Below, in pieces: positions 9,731-18,542 of a stretch of 64,000 nt of DNA. The stretch is from Symbiodinium natans. Lineage: Eukaryota; Sar; Dinophyceae; Suessiales; Symbiodiniaceae. The notes below the pieces were generated by a model, which had not been told where the DNA came from, searched no databases, and saw only the letters and a program-made list of their open reading frames with translations. The stretch lies in assembly GCA_905221605.1 (NCBI GenBank), contig CAJNDS010002377.1, positions 244,501-308,500 of the forward strand. Reading direction: 5' to 3'. Made by a program: the position numbers and the translations under genes. Positions within the stretch are counted from its first letter, which is position 1. The number at the start of each line of letters is the position of its first letter.

Positions 9731-9898
9731 TGTGTGTGTGTGTCTGTGTGTCTGTGTGTGTGTCTGTGTGTCTGTGTGTCTGTGTGTCTGTGTGTCTGTG
9801 TGTGTGTGTGTCTGTGTGTCTGTGTGTCTGTGTGTCTGTGTGTCTGTGTGTCTGTGTGTCTGTGTGTCTGTGTGTCGCGCGCGCATGCGTGTGCGTGT
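9634..9898 (+). repeat. Compound (TG)n / (TCTGTG)n microsatellite
   Basis: About 100 bp of almost pure TG passes into interrupted TGTGTGTC/TGTCTG units, bounded by CGCGCG steps that favour alternating purine-pyrimidine (Z-DNA prone) structure. Three CGCGTCTCTG units precede it at 9591-9620. Long Cys/Val or Thr/His frames across it are repeat artefacts. Confidence 0.95.
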
Positions 9899-10333
9899 GC
9901 GAGGCTGCTGCAAGTGCTCTTTTCTGGCGGTTCGCAGATCAGGTAGACTGTGCATGGCTTTTGCGATGCAGGAGGTCGCACACGGTGGAGGGCCAAGGCC
10001 ACAGATGCTGCACAAAGCAGACGAGACCGGCACACAAGCAGGAATCGGAATCGGGGCAGATTGAGAGCAGAGTGGGCGCACTTCTGGGCACCGTAGCTAC
10101 GCACTTCTGGGCTGTTGTGCCTGTCCTGAGGTCGCAAGTGCAGCCTGTACAATGCTCAGCAGCCTTTCCAGCACCATGGCAGAGGATGTGTGTTGGCCCC
10201 TACTAGGCTCAACCTTTCAGAACGCAGGATATCATCCCTCTGAGCTGTACATTGCTTTGGGTCCCATGCATTGAGGCGTCTACCTACCTCAGGCTGCAGA
10301 GACAAAATGGATGTCTCTGGAATTTCTGGGTGC
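9899..10333. other. Spacer downstream of the transporter gene
   Basis: Nothing beyond the possible 3' untranslated region of the minus-strand transporter was seen. Confidence 0.4.
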
Positions 10334-11698
10334 TCACGCTGATTCCCAAAGGACCCAACCACTGCAGCCGATCTGAAACTTGGGCCGGAGATCTTCGATG
10401 GCAAGGTAGCCCACCGCTTTCACGGAGCACATGACGAAGCTGACGCAACCCACGAGGAGCACGAAGAGCACCGCCAGCATTTCTGGCCGCTTGGAGCGAG
10501 ACTCCTGGCTGGACTTTCCCGAATCCGCATCGCCCTCATCGCTCTCGCTGTCCCGGAGGAACTTCCAGTACAGCAACGCAGGGTAGATCTGGGTGACCCA
10601 AGGCGTAGTAAGTGCCGTGACGAAGTCCAGGAGCGTCCCGATGGAAGGTGTGAAGGTGGCCAGGATTAGGGCCAGGATGAAGGTCGGCAGCGTGTAGCCC
10701 AAATACCGCAGCACATCCGACACGGACCAGGTGTCCTTGAAGCTTGGCGCCCAGGCCCTTTGGCAGTACCGGCAGAGCGGCACCGAGTCCAGCATGTAGG
10801 AGACGAAGTTTCCAATCAGCTGAAAGAAGTTGAAGAGCGTGTTCACCCAAGTCCCCGGCACCCAGGCACTGACACCTGCTGTGATGGTGATGACTTCGCC
10901 GACCCCGAAGCCCCAGCGCGCCACCACGATACTGCCCACAACGAGGAAGATCAGAACGTTGAGGCCTCCGGCGAAAAGCAGCGACTTCTTGAACTCCGCC
11001 GGTTTCTCCATGCAGGCGCTGAGCTCCACAGTGAGGAAAGCAGGCACGTAAGCCCAGGCACTGACTGTGCAGCCGCTGGCCAGCCTCACCACCATGATTC
11101 CCAGGTCCGTCTCGGGGTTGCCGACCAAGTGTGCGGGAATCTTCTCGTCGATGTCGTACTGGAAGGCCGCCGCCAGCATGCACACGATCATGCCGAAGAT
11201 ACACACCAGGGAGATTTGCGTGAAGAAGTTGGCGTTGCTGAAGCTGCGAACCTGCGTCGTCAGCAAGCAGAGGATCGCCACGAGCCAGACGTAATAGTCC
11301 GTGCAGCCGCCGAGTGGGCCGATGCTTCCGATGCCCTGCAGGGCCTCGGCGCAGAAGCGCAGCGCGCAAGGCATGAAGAGGCAGAAGTTCCCCAGCTGAA
11401 TCAGATTTCCGAAGACCATGCCAGCACGGCCGAAGACCTTGAAGCCCAAGTCTCCAAAGGTTTCAGAGTCCGGATAGCGCCTCTTGATCTGCAGCAGCAT
11501 GTTCGAGCCAGCAATGGAGGCCCCGGTGATCACCATGCAGATCACAATGCCCCCGATGAAGCCGGCGTTGGCAATTGCGAAGGGCACAGCCATGACTGCT
11601 GAAGGCGCCGCAAAGGTGAAGAGGAGAATGCCTGCTTGTTGCCAGGTCATGATCGCGCCTTGCACTTCTTCCTTGGCCTGCTTCTGTGGACTGTCCAT
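10334..11698 (-). CDS. Amino acid/auxin permease (AAAP, SLC36/38-like) transporter, intronless
   Basis: A 454-residue protein starts at ATG 11698 (MDSPQKQAKEEVQGAI). Residues about 20-45 (AGILLFTFAAPSAVMAVPFA, then a Gly-rich stretch) form the first membrane helix with the small-residue signature of the family, and about ten further hydrophobic helices follow. A charged cytosolic loop (SESDEGDADSGKSSQESRSK) precedes the last helix. The family moves amino acids across plasma or vacuolar membranes with protons or sodium; the substrate cannot be told. The length is usual for the family. One uninterrupted exon in a genome whose other genes are cut into short exons suggests retroposition of an mRNA. 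The last residues after GYLAIEDLRP look atypical, so a 3' intron there is possible. No spliced-leader relict was seen just upstream. Confidence 0.88.
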   Translation of the reverse strand: MDSPQKQAKEEVQGAIMTWQQAGILLFTFAAPSAVMAVPFAIANAGFIGGIVICMVITGASIAGSNMLLQIKRRYPDSETFGDLGFKVFGRAGMVFGNLIQLGNFCLFMPCALRFCAEALQGIGSIGPLGGCTDYYVWLVAILCLLTTQVRSFSNANFFTQISLVCIFGMIVCMLAAAFQYDIDEKIPAHLVGNPETDLGIMVVRLASGCTVSAWAYVPAFLTVELSACMEKPAEFKKSLLFAGGLNVLIFLVVGSIVVARWGFGVGEVITITAGVSAWVPGTWVNTLFNFFQLIGNFVSYMLDSVPLCRYCQRAWAPSFKDTWSVSDVLRYLGYTLPTFILALILATFTPSIGTLLDFVTALTTPWVTQIYPALLYWKFLRDSESDEGDADSGKSSQESRSKRPEMLAVLFVLLVGCVSFVMCSVKAVGYLAIEDLRPKFQIGCSGWVLWESA

Positions 11699-13406
11699 GG
11701 CAAACCGTATAGGACAGGGGACAAAATCAGTGGCTGCTTTTTTGAGTCTTTGGAGCTTGAGCTCAATCCACGAGATGATCTTTGCAGACCTTCCCTGCCT
11801 GCCTCTCCTGACGGCCTACCCGCACCCTGGTGGACCTTTCTGCAGTGTACTCCATCGTGCTATTGGAGGGCGCTGGCTCCACTCTCGCACTGACCTCCTC
11901 GAGATTCCTTTCGTGTGCGCACCGCGCCCGGCCCTGTACCTTCCCCGACCCCCCTTTTGTGCCTCCCCGGGTACACCTCTGTGAACACTTGGTTCCTCAT
12001 TGGTTTTTCTGCAGTGGCTCGGCCATCTGATCCTTCTCTTCTGGGCACTTCACACCGAAAGAAAAGGACTTACCCTTAGATCGTATTGCACGTCAGATTT
12101 TCGCTTAGACTTTTGCGACCCCAGAAACACTCGTCTGACAGCGTGGGGGGTTGAGGACAATGCCGTATCACTTCGTTTGTTCAGTCGGACAGGTCTCTTT
12201 TCAGCCAAGGGCCAAGAGTACTGCAACACCTTGCTCCAGGCCGGAGACTAAGTTGCAACAGAGCTGCAGCCTCACATATGAGACAACAAACTCAGGCAGA
12301 AAACCTCAGACATGCTTCGCATTCACCTGGCTTCACTGGCAAGCGCAGGGTGTGCATCTGCCGGGCGGTGCGGTGGGAAAAGTACGACCCGGCAGCGGAC
12401 GATCACCAGCCACCATAACGCGTCTGATAGCCTCCCCAGCATCTACGCGTAAACTCGTCAACCTCATCCACACACCCCCGCGCAAAGGGATGATCAGCTT
12501 AGCCCAATCGGGGCAGATCTTCCCAGAAAGTCTCGAAGACCAGTGGAAGATTAGTGGCTTTTAATGGCCAGAGGATCGTGGAAAACGAGGCTTGACCCTT
12601 CCTCTCCCTGTTCAGAAGATAGCTCAGCTAAGCTTGGTTGATTCCCACGCTAACAGCTAGCGGTGCTTTTCGTACGCATACCTGGGACGGGAAGCAACAT
12701 GGCGATCGGTTTACAATGTAGTCTGCTAGCCCTCCGAAATTTGAAAGGAATCAGCCCGGTAGCAATCCAAATGGCCGGAAGCTAAAGGATCTCTAACTCA
12801 CAAGGGCATGCGCGCAGGAATCTCAATGGCGTGCGCCAGACTTTCGATTCCAGGCATGACCATCCTCCAGCAGGCGATCTGACCTCTGACCATCTAAGTG
12901 GCGGCCTTCTTCACAAAGAAAGCGCTCGCCCTCTTCCGTTGCGCTGCTAAGGAGCATCCTCTGAACCATATCCGTGCTTGTAAGGGGCTGAAGCTTGGGT
13001 AGATGTTCCTCTCCTCTCTCTCTCTCTCTTTCTCTATCTCCCCCCTTCTCTCTGAACCCTACACCTATCCCATTCCTCACAAAACCTGGCTCTACAACAG
13101 GGCTGGTCGAGAAACTGAGTACTTCATGGCATTATCCGTCGCTCAAGAGAGTCATCACAACAGGCGAGGGAATCGAATTCAATGATTTGATGAGGACAAG
13201 GGATCAAAAAGACTTGAAAACGCAGGGCAAAAAACATTACCCTCCCCCCTTAAGGGCTGAACTAAGGGCCTGGAGCATTTGCCCTCCACACCGGGAAGCT
13301 TAAGGGGAGGCTTGCTGGAAGACTAAAGCGGGCTACGGGCTTTATGTGGGGAAGGGGGGGGGGGGGGGTAAGCTTGAAAAAGTGGAACTTAAGGGGATCG
13401 TTTTTT
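11699..13406. other. Long spacer upstream of the transporter
   Basis: It holds a CT-rich microsatellite (about 13008-13042), poly-G (13360-13370) and no coherent coding segment. Transporter promoter elements could not be recognised; dinoflagellate promoters generally lack a TATA box. Confidence 0.4.
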
Positions 13407-13738
13407 GTCATCATCCTCCGGTGACCAACTCTCTATTGGAAGTATGTTAAATCCCACTCCACTCGTTTCTGGCTATCATCATTCGATCGTAGCCAACTTC
13501 TCTCTGGAAGTGGAAAGCTTGGGATATCCCCCCTCGTTTGTGTCATCATTACTCGAGAACAAATCTCTTCGTGTTTCAAGTACATCCCACCGTGCTCGGT
13601 TTCTTGTCATCTTTGTTCGATAGACTTCTCTGTGGAAGTGGAAGGTGGCCTAAATCCCACCCTTCGATCTCGGTCGTCTTTCGAGAAGCAACTCTCTCTT
13701 TGGTGGGAAGGAAACTAGATTCCACCCCCCCCCCCCCC
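13407..13738 (+). repeat. Five-copy degenerate tandem repeat of about 67 bp
   Basis: Units start with GTCATCAT-like sequence at 13407, 13474, 13542, 13606 and 13673, and each carries ...ACTTCTCTnTGGAAGTGGAA... and ...ATCCCACC. Spacings are 67, 68, 64 and 67 bp. The copies are clearly related but diverged, so the array is old. Confidence 0.8.
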
Positions 13739-13960
13739 AGCCGCACACCCGATATGTTTGCCAGCTTCCCTTTGTTTGGATTTCAGTTGCCAGACTGGAT
13801 CCCAGGCCTATGTATCGCTTGGTAAGCCCTCAAGATCTTCTTCAGGAATGATAACAAGACTTTAGGAACGAATCATGGCGCAAATACTTGCAACTCCCCC
13901 CTGGTCACGTGCTGGAGGCAGCTGGAAGCAGGCTTGACTGCACCGCTGGCAGGGGGAGCC

Positions 13961-14290
13961 TTACATTTTGCAGAGTCGGCCCAACACGAGGAATTCCTTC
14001 CTCACACGTTGTCCGCTAACTTCAAGCATCTTTTGTAGGAATTCCTCCTTCGTGAAGCCGAGCTCCTGCTGGCCGCCGCTCCCGACGGCCTTGCACAGGT
14101 ACTCGCACGTGGCAGGACACATCTCGTGTTGAAAAGCAAGCTCCTTGAGAGTCACGCGCCCTGTGCTTCCGGCACTAGGGGTCATCATGTCAAAGGCATC
14201 ATTCCACGAACTCCACTGCCGCTCTGTGACGGCGGGCTTGAGGAAACTTTGCCTTCTTGTGCCGCCACTACTGGCAAACGGAGCCTCCAT
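13961..14290 (-). CDS. EF-hand-like calcium-sensor exon
   Basis: The frame encodes about 109 residues. Two helix-loop-helix-like units are visible: W..WNDAFDMM-TPSAGSTGRVTLKELAF and AVGSGGQQELGFTKEEFLQKML. The GRVTLKEL and LGFTKEEF strings match the second half of EF-hand loops (G-x-I/V-x-x-x-E/F), but the first acidic ligands are missing, so calcium binding is doubtful. An acceptor-like CTCGCGCAG directly precedes the ATG at 14290, and GTAAGG follows ...CKAAAT near 13963. It is probably one internal exon of a longer minus-strand gene rather than a complete gene. Confidence 0.5.
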   Translation of the reverse strand: MEAPFASSGGTRRQSFLKPAVTERQWSSWNDAFDMMTPSAGSTGRVTLKELAFQHEMCPATCEYLCKAVGSGGQQELGFTKEEFLQKMLEVSGQRVRKEFLVLGRLCKM

Positions 14291-14489
14291 CTGCGCGAGG
14301 GTCTCCTGAGGGCATGTGGCAACCTAAGGTTTGCTGATCGCGGCATCTGCATTCTTCAATGGTGCTACATTGAAGTTGGCCCTTGGCAATGGGAAACATG
14401 TTGCAAGATGCGCCCATACCTGTATGCATTGCCTAGCCAAGGGAACCCTCCGTGACATTTGCCGGGAGCTGGGCCGTTCTTCGTGTTCT

Positions 14490-14525
14490 ACCCTAAACCC
14501 TGAACCCTAAACCTAAACCCTAAAC
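14490..14525 (-). repeat. Interstitial telomere-like tract
   Basis: CCCTAAA-type units on the plus strand. On the sense strand of the adjacent exon it begins GTTTAGGGTTTAGG and would supply the 5' splice site. Confidence 0.85.
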
Positions 14526-14694
14526 CAGCCGAGGGCATATGCCTGGAGGTGATGCACTTGCAGGCGCAGGAACTCGCCCACCACGTGCTCGAGCTGCGCG
14601 TTGCTCTCCTTGGGCCGATACTCAGCGCCGCAGTGGGCGGCGATGTAGTCCTCCTTGGTCAACTCCTCCCTGCCTCGCAGCCTTGGCTGGACTT
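14526..14694 (-). CDS. Internal exon, unknown protein, donor formed by a telomere-like tract
   Basis: The minus strand reads a coherent charged peptide beginning EVQPRLRGREELTKEDYIAA, continuing through a CGAEYRPKESNAQLEHVV stretch and ending LRLQVHHLQAYALG. An in-frame TAA just upstream and several AGs (14686-14694) mark the acceptor side. The coding sense stops exactly where GCTG|GTTTAGGGTTTAGG begins, a GT donor. No family was recognised. It lies on the same strand as its neighbours and could belong to the gene that also contains the 15145-15227 exon. Confidence 0.5.
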
Positions 14695-14731
14695 CTTAGA
14701 GGAGTACTAATTTTAAAAAGGAAGGGCTATA

Positions 14732-14866
14732 ACATCATAACTTGGGATGTTCCCCCACTTATACTGGCAGTCCTGAGTATCCTGAGTAGGGAGTGTATAT
14801 AGGGGGTTCTAGAATCCCCATTAAGGACTGGTTAGTCTAAGGGGGAACATCCCAAATCATGACCCA
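14732..14866. repeat. Short inverted repeat (TTGGGATGTTCCCCC)
   Basis: CATAACTTGGGATGTTCCCC (14734 onward) is answered by its near reverse complement in 14834-14866, with about 70 bp between. It could be a degenerate foldback element. A third copy of TGGGATGTTC occurs near 15043. Confidence 0.6.
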
Positions 14867-14993
14867 TAAGAGGCAGAAGGGTCTTGAAAGGGCGGCTGAC
14901 ATGACTGTTGCGATAACTGAAAGCACCTTTTACACCTTCCTTTGAAGAGGTCCTGGAGAAAAAAGCTCTTGGCAATAAGCAGCTACGAAGCTG

Positions 14994-15020
14994 CCCCCCC
15001 CCCCCCCCCCCCCCCCCCCC
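14994..15020 (+). repeat. Poly-C run
   Basis: An uninterrupted C homopolymer of about 27 bases is followed by ACACACA. Its length is likely to be uncertain in any assembly. Confidence 0.9.
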
Positions 15021-15061
15021 ACACACACTCTTAAAAAAGAACTGGGATGTTCTTCTTGTTC

Positions 15062-15144
15062 CTAAACCCTAAACCCTAAACCCTAAACCCTAAACCCTAA
15101 ACCCTAAACCCTAAACCCCAAACCCTAAACCCTAAACCCTAAAC
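15062..15144 (-). repeat. Telomere-like tract, CCCTAAA orientation
   Basis: About eleven nearly perfect CCCTAAA units. Together with the opposite-orientation tract at 15233-15272 it flanks an 83-bp exon. Confidence 0.95.
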
Positions 15145-15227
15145 CACCAAGGACCGATGAAGGATCTCGTCCTCTTTGACGAGGACTTCATCCTCTGGGC
15201 GAAACGCTCTGGAAGCCCTGAATGCTT
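15145..15227 (-). CDS. 83-bp internal exon bounded on both sides by telomere-like tracts
   Basis: On the minus strand CCCTAAACCCGACAG|AA starts the exon, which reads 27 codons AFRASRAFRPEDEVLVKEDE... and ends SLV|GTTTAGGG. So the upstream intron ends in CCCTAAA units plus CAG, and the downstream intron begins GTTTAGGG. The acidic, stop-free peptide supports this strand. The plus strand also has a short open frame (GPMKDLVLFDEDFILWAK), so the strand is not certain. No family was recognised. Confidence 0.45.
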
Positions 15228-15232
15228 CTGTC

Positions 15233-15272
15233 GGGTTTAGGGTTTAGGGTTTAGGGTTTAGGGTTTAGGGTT
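15233..15272 (+). repeat. Telomere-like tract, TTTAGGG orientation
   Basis: About five and a half perfect TTTAGGG units. Confidence 0.95.
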
Positions 15273-15769
15273 GCGGCACCCACTGGCATCCTTTAAAAGG
15301 GGTGAAATCGGGTTGCAGCAGGAGTCCTGCTTCCTAAGCTGACCCTGAATCTCCTGAGACATCTTCCTGAATAAGATCCTCTAGAAAACCCCATCACATC
15401 AGGAAAACCAACAATGTCCTAATCAAGTCCTGCCAAGGTCGAAACATGCTTTACTATGGAAGTTAGGAGGCTTTTTGTCTGCCAGCCAGGGGGTTCGGGG
15501 ACGTGGTAGCCTTAGGGGTTTACTAGGGTTTAGGGTTTTGGTCTCAGGTTTCCGGAACTTTAGTCGGGGGCTGCCTGAGCTACCCTAAACCCGAAAAGCA
15601 CAAGGAGTCTTCCTGGGCCAGGAACCCTAAACCTCGCGCCAGCAACCTTTCGTGGCCCCGTCTTGTTGGGGGCTGCATCAGGGTGTCTACGCTGTTGGAA
15701 GGTGCCCGGCTCAAAAGCCTGGCGATTCAACGGTGAGGTTTGGGCCTATTCCTTGCGCTTGGATTCCCT

Positions 15770-15925
15770 CAACGTCGCAAGCATGCTCCATAGCTCTGCA
15801 GGCCGCCGATGCTGTGCATTGCGATCCTGCCCCGCCAGTGATGCTGTACATGCCCTCGCAAGCATCCAGGGGCTGGTCAGAACACGTGACATTCTCCTTA
15901 GCAGCCCAGTCACCATATTTTGATA
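15770..15925 (-). CDS. Cys-rich exon downstream of the LamG-like gene (copy 1)
   Basis: The minus strand reads YGDWAAKENVTCSDQPLDAC then EGMYSITGGAGSQC...ACRAMEHACDVE: six cysteines in about fifty residues, as in small disulphide-bonded extracellular modules. The same frame persists in the duplicated copy around 53725-53865, where a 7-bp indel follows CDVE and brings a stop. The plus strand is also open here, so the assignment is tentative. It would be the next exon after the secreted LamG-like part. Confidence 0.35.
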
Positions 15926-16368
15926 AGGGCAATGTTGGACCCGATTTAGTAAAGTGGGGCGCTATGAAGCGTTTTTCCCGAAAACTTATGGGGTCCCCCC
16001 CCATTGATGAGGGCGCGGTCCACAGCTATGCGATGTTTCCCGGCCGAGGCTCCCAATTCGGGGGGAAAAAAGGTTTTTTCATGTTTTTTCACCTCAGAAA
16101 AAAGAAGGCCTGTTTCTTTCGTCTCCGCCGAGAAGTCGTTAGGTCTGTGTCCTCAGGCCCCAAGTGCCTCTCAGGCACCTACAAACACTGCCCCAACCCA
16201 GATTCTAGAGGATCTAAAGCCCCAGAATTGTTTGGGGGGGGGGGGGGAGGGCCTGGGATACCAAAGCGAGTCCAACATTACCCCTTTTTGGTTGCTCACT
16301 TTATGAAGGGAGCCCGCTACAACCCGCTGAACGAGCCAAAAAAAGGGTGAAAAAGGGTACCACATGGG

Positions 16369-17040
16369 CTACCGAGCCTCTGGCAGCGCCGTGCCATTGC
16401 AGGCGCTCGAAAAGACAAGCCTCTCCGGATCCCCAACGTAGATCTTCACATTCCGGATGTCTCCCTTGAAGCCTTGGCCGCCAATGAAAATCATGTCGAT
16501 GGGCCTTAGGACGAAGTCGGCAGCTGAAAGGCCCGCAGGTATGGAAGCTGTGGCCGTCTCTCCATCAACGATGAGAGAGGCACTCCTACTGCTTTTCACC
16601 ATCTCAACCTCGTGCCAGATGCCATCATCAAGCCGCTTGCCGGAAATCAATGTGCCTTCGGAAATGTCCAGGCCGCGCCCACGTGGGCCGACTTCCGCTG
16701 CCGACTGGCAGTAAAAGGTCATTTTGCCCTGATCGGCGTCGTAGGGCGGTCCAAGACCATGGGACGTGAACACTATGCTAGTTGCAGAGGCGTAGTCTGC
16801 GGGCACCCTGCCCGTGATGATACCCGGATACTTCGCGCACATGTCGAAGAACTTGACTTGAACCTTGATGCGGAAAGACTTGACAAGGTCATCCGCGAAC
16901 TCGCTTGCATCGATGTCGCGGCGAGTAAAGGACCCCTGATCCAGCCAACAATTTGGCGCTTCCGGCTCGCAACCAAGGAGCACAACGCAGGCAGCAAACG
17001 CAGCAGAGGCCCCTGCCAGCCATTGCCATGACTTTGCCAT
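16369..17040 (-). CDS. Secreted or membrane-anchored LamG/concanavalin-like protein, copy 1
   Basis: ATG at 17040 begins MAKSWQWLAGASAAFAACVV, a hydrophobic signal peptide or anchor. The following about 190 residues have the pattern of a laminin-G/concanavalin jelly-roll: KMTFYCQSAAEVGPRGRG, then LDDGIWHEVEMVKSSRSASL, VDGE, and FIGGQGFKGDIRNVKIYVGD. The sequence D-G-x-W-H ... V-x-x-D-G-E ... F-I-G-G ... F-x-G-x-I-R-N-V is typical of such carbohydrate- or protein-binding modules outside the cell. The frame ends at 16369, probably at or beyond a splice site, with a Cys-rich exon downstream. Copy 2 at 54278-55066 confirms it is coding: differences are mostly conservative and the frame is kept. 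Confidence 0.75.
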   Translation of the reverse strand: MAKSWQWLAGASAAFAACVVLLGCEPEAPNCWLDQGSFTRRDIDASEFADDLVKSFRIKVQVKFFDMCAKYPGIITGRVPADYASATSIVFTSHGLGPPYDADQGKMTFYCQSAAEVGPRGRGLDISEGTLISGKRLDDGIWHEVEMVKSSRSASLIVDGETATASIPAGLSAADFVLRPIDMIFIGGQGFKGDIRNVKIYVGDPERLVFSSACNGTALPEAR

Positions 17041-17912
17041 GGCTCGGACGAAGTACTGTGCGTTGATGCTGAGGCTTCACAGCACTACAACCCGAGTAGG
17101 CTTCTTTTCTATGTGGAGCTGGTGCATACCGTCCATTTCTACACGTGCCACTGACCATCCAGTTTCGGGGGGGCCTGGGTGGGTGCTAGCGCCGGCACTG
17201 TGCAAGCAATGCAAACACCTCACAAAAACACAAATGGGGGTTTCCGAACATAGGGGTGCCCTTTTCTGGGGTTCCTTTCAAAAGGATTAAAGTCTTTTCG
17301 GGCATGGTACCCCTATTTTGAGTTCAGAGGTGGTTCAGTGTGGAAAATGGTAGTAGGATTCGAGAGAACTTCTCATGTGAACTTAGACTGTGCGCGACGC
17401 TGCGCGACGATGCCCAAACCGGCACCAGATGAACGATTCAACAAGAAGCGACATGCCGGAAATCTTCAACTCAACCAGAAATGGGGGTTGCTAGCCACGC
17501 TTCCTGCCTGAAAGTCGTACCTCAAGCATGCCAGTTGGACGCTCCCTGCGTCAGAGTTTACAATCACCTGAAATAGAAAGTTGTACCTGCAGCGACAACT
17601 AGGTCCCTGCTTGAAAGCTCCACTTCTAGCAGAGAAGGGTGCACTGTGCCTTCAAGACTCTTGCTACATCTCTCTATTCCTTTCTTCGCCATCTTTGCCT
17701 CGCTTTCTCATGCTCCCCTTCTTCAAAAGCGCAGAAAACCACACAATACCACGAGAGAACGGCTCTCTTCTTTCTCCCCCCCTTTCTTCCCGAAAGGACC
17801 GGGCATGGCACTCGACGAGAAACTTTTTTTGCGTGAGAGAATCCTATCTGACCCCCTCCTCATGAGCCACCATTTGCATGAGTTTGCCCCCCCCCAAGAG
17901 TCCTGAAGCCCC
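17041..17912. other. Spacer upstream of the LamG-like gene
   Basis: The first 280 bp belong to the segmental duplication. The remainder is pyrimidine-rich and has no supportable gene. Confidence 0.5.
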
Positions 17913-18542
17913 TCAAGAAAAACTCAAGGGGTCCTCGACGTTGCCACTCGCAAGGGCCGAGAACTGCTCCTCTAGCTTCGCCCTGCGCACCGCGTGGAGC
18001 GCGCTGCGAGAGACGTAGTTCTCGAAGCGGTCCTTCTCAAATCGGGAGGTTGCGGACTGCTTCTTGAGCTGCTCAATTTCATCCAGCTCTTGGAGCCAGG
18101 ACAGGAACATACGGTGGTGTCGTCCTTGTGCGTGCGGCATGGCAGCCTTCAAGAAGTCTAGGAAAGTCACACTTTGCCTGTCCTGGCGCATGGACTCCGA
18201 TTGCTCCAAGCCTCGAGCCGCGAAGTTGCACCAAAGGTCTGGGTGGATTGATGTTTTCAGGGCCCTCTCGGCCTCCCAGTGGGAGAAGGAATAGCAGCAC
18301 TCCTTCTTACAGAAATCGAAAATTCTCTTGAGCATTCCAATCTGGTCACGCCGGATGAAGCTCGAGTCCAAGGAACTGGCCGCCTCCACCGGATGCGCTA
18401 CGCGCCTCTTGTGCGTCATCTTGAACTTCCTGTCCTCATCCTCATACTTCTCGGGATCCTCACTCGAGCCCTCGGAATAGCGCTCGAAGAGGAGTGCGAA
18501 AGGCAGTGCCAGGGGATCACCTGACAGGGCCAAGGAGCGCAT
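17913..18542 (-). CDS. EF-hand-family-like protein or exon
   Basis: The 209-residue frame starts at ATG 18542. Residues about 66-130 (QIGMLKRIFDFCKKECCYSF ... SVTFLDFLKAAMP) have the helix pattern of an EF-hand pair, but the first loop is CKKECCYSF with no acidic ligands and the second keeps only V-T-F-x-D-F. Charged helices follow (LQELDEIEQLKKQSATSRFE). The opening region carries a Ser/Glu/Asp-rich stretch (YSEGSSEDPEKYEDEDRKFK). Dinoflagellates have many ion-channel- and kinase-linked EF-hand proteins; this could be the regulatory part of such a protein. The family assignment is inference. Confidence 0.5.
   Translation of the reverse strand: MRSLALSGDPLALPFALLFERYSEGSSEDPEKYEDEDRKFKMTHKRRVAHPVEAASSLDSSFIRRDQIGMLKRIFDFCKKECCYSFSHWEAERALKTSIHPDLWCNFAARGLEQSESMRQDRQSVTFLDFLKAAMPHAQGRHHRMFLSWLQELDEIEQLKKQSATSRFEKDRFENYVSRSALHAVRRAKLEEQFSALASGNVEDPLSFS

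Larger units (their letters stand above)
15340..17320. repeat. Segmental duplication, copy 1 (LamG-like gene segment)
   Basis: From CTGAGACATCTTCCTGAATA (15353 on) through AAGGATTAAAGTCTTTT (17284 on) this segment repeats, in the same order and orientation, at about 53268-56060. It includes the LamG-like gene, its upstream spacer and a Cys-rich exon. Differences are scattered substitutions and indels; copy 2 carries about 725 bp extra at the position of 17193. Confidence 0.9.

Noticed and set aside
9388-10206. Cys/Val- and Thr/His-repeat proteins of up to 254 residues
   Set aside because: They are translations of the (TG)n microsatellite with random flanks.
10760-11602. 280-residue plus-strand ORF and a 277-residue minus-strand ORF over the transporter
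   Set aside because: Both are shadows of the well-supported transporter frame.
15652-16350. 232-residue plus-strand ORF
   Set aside because: In the duplicated copy this frame is broken soon after ...VAQSPY, while the minus-strand LamG-like frame is preserved.
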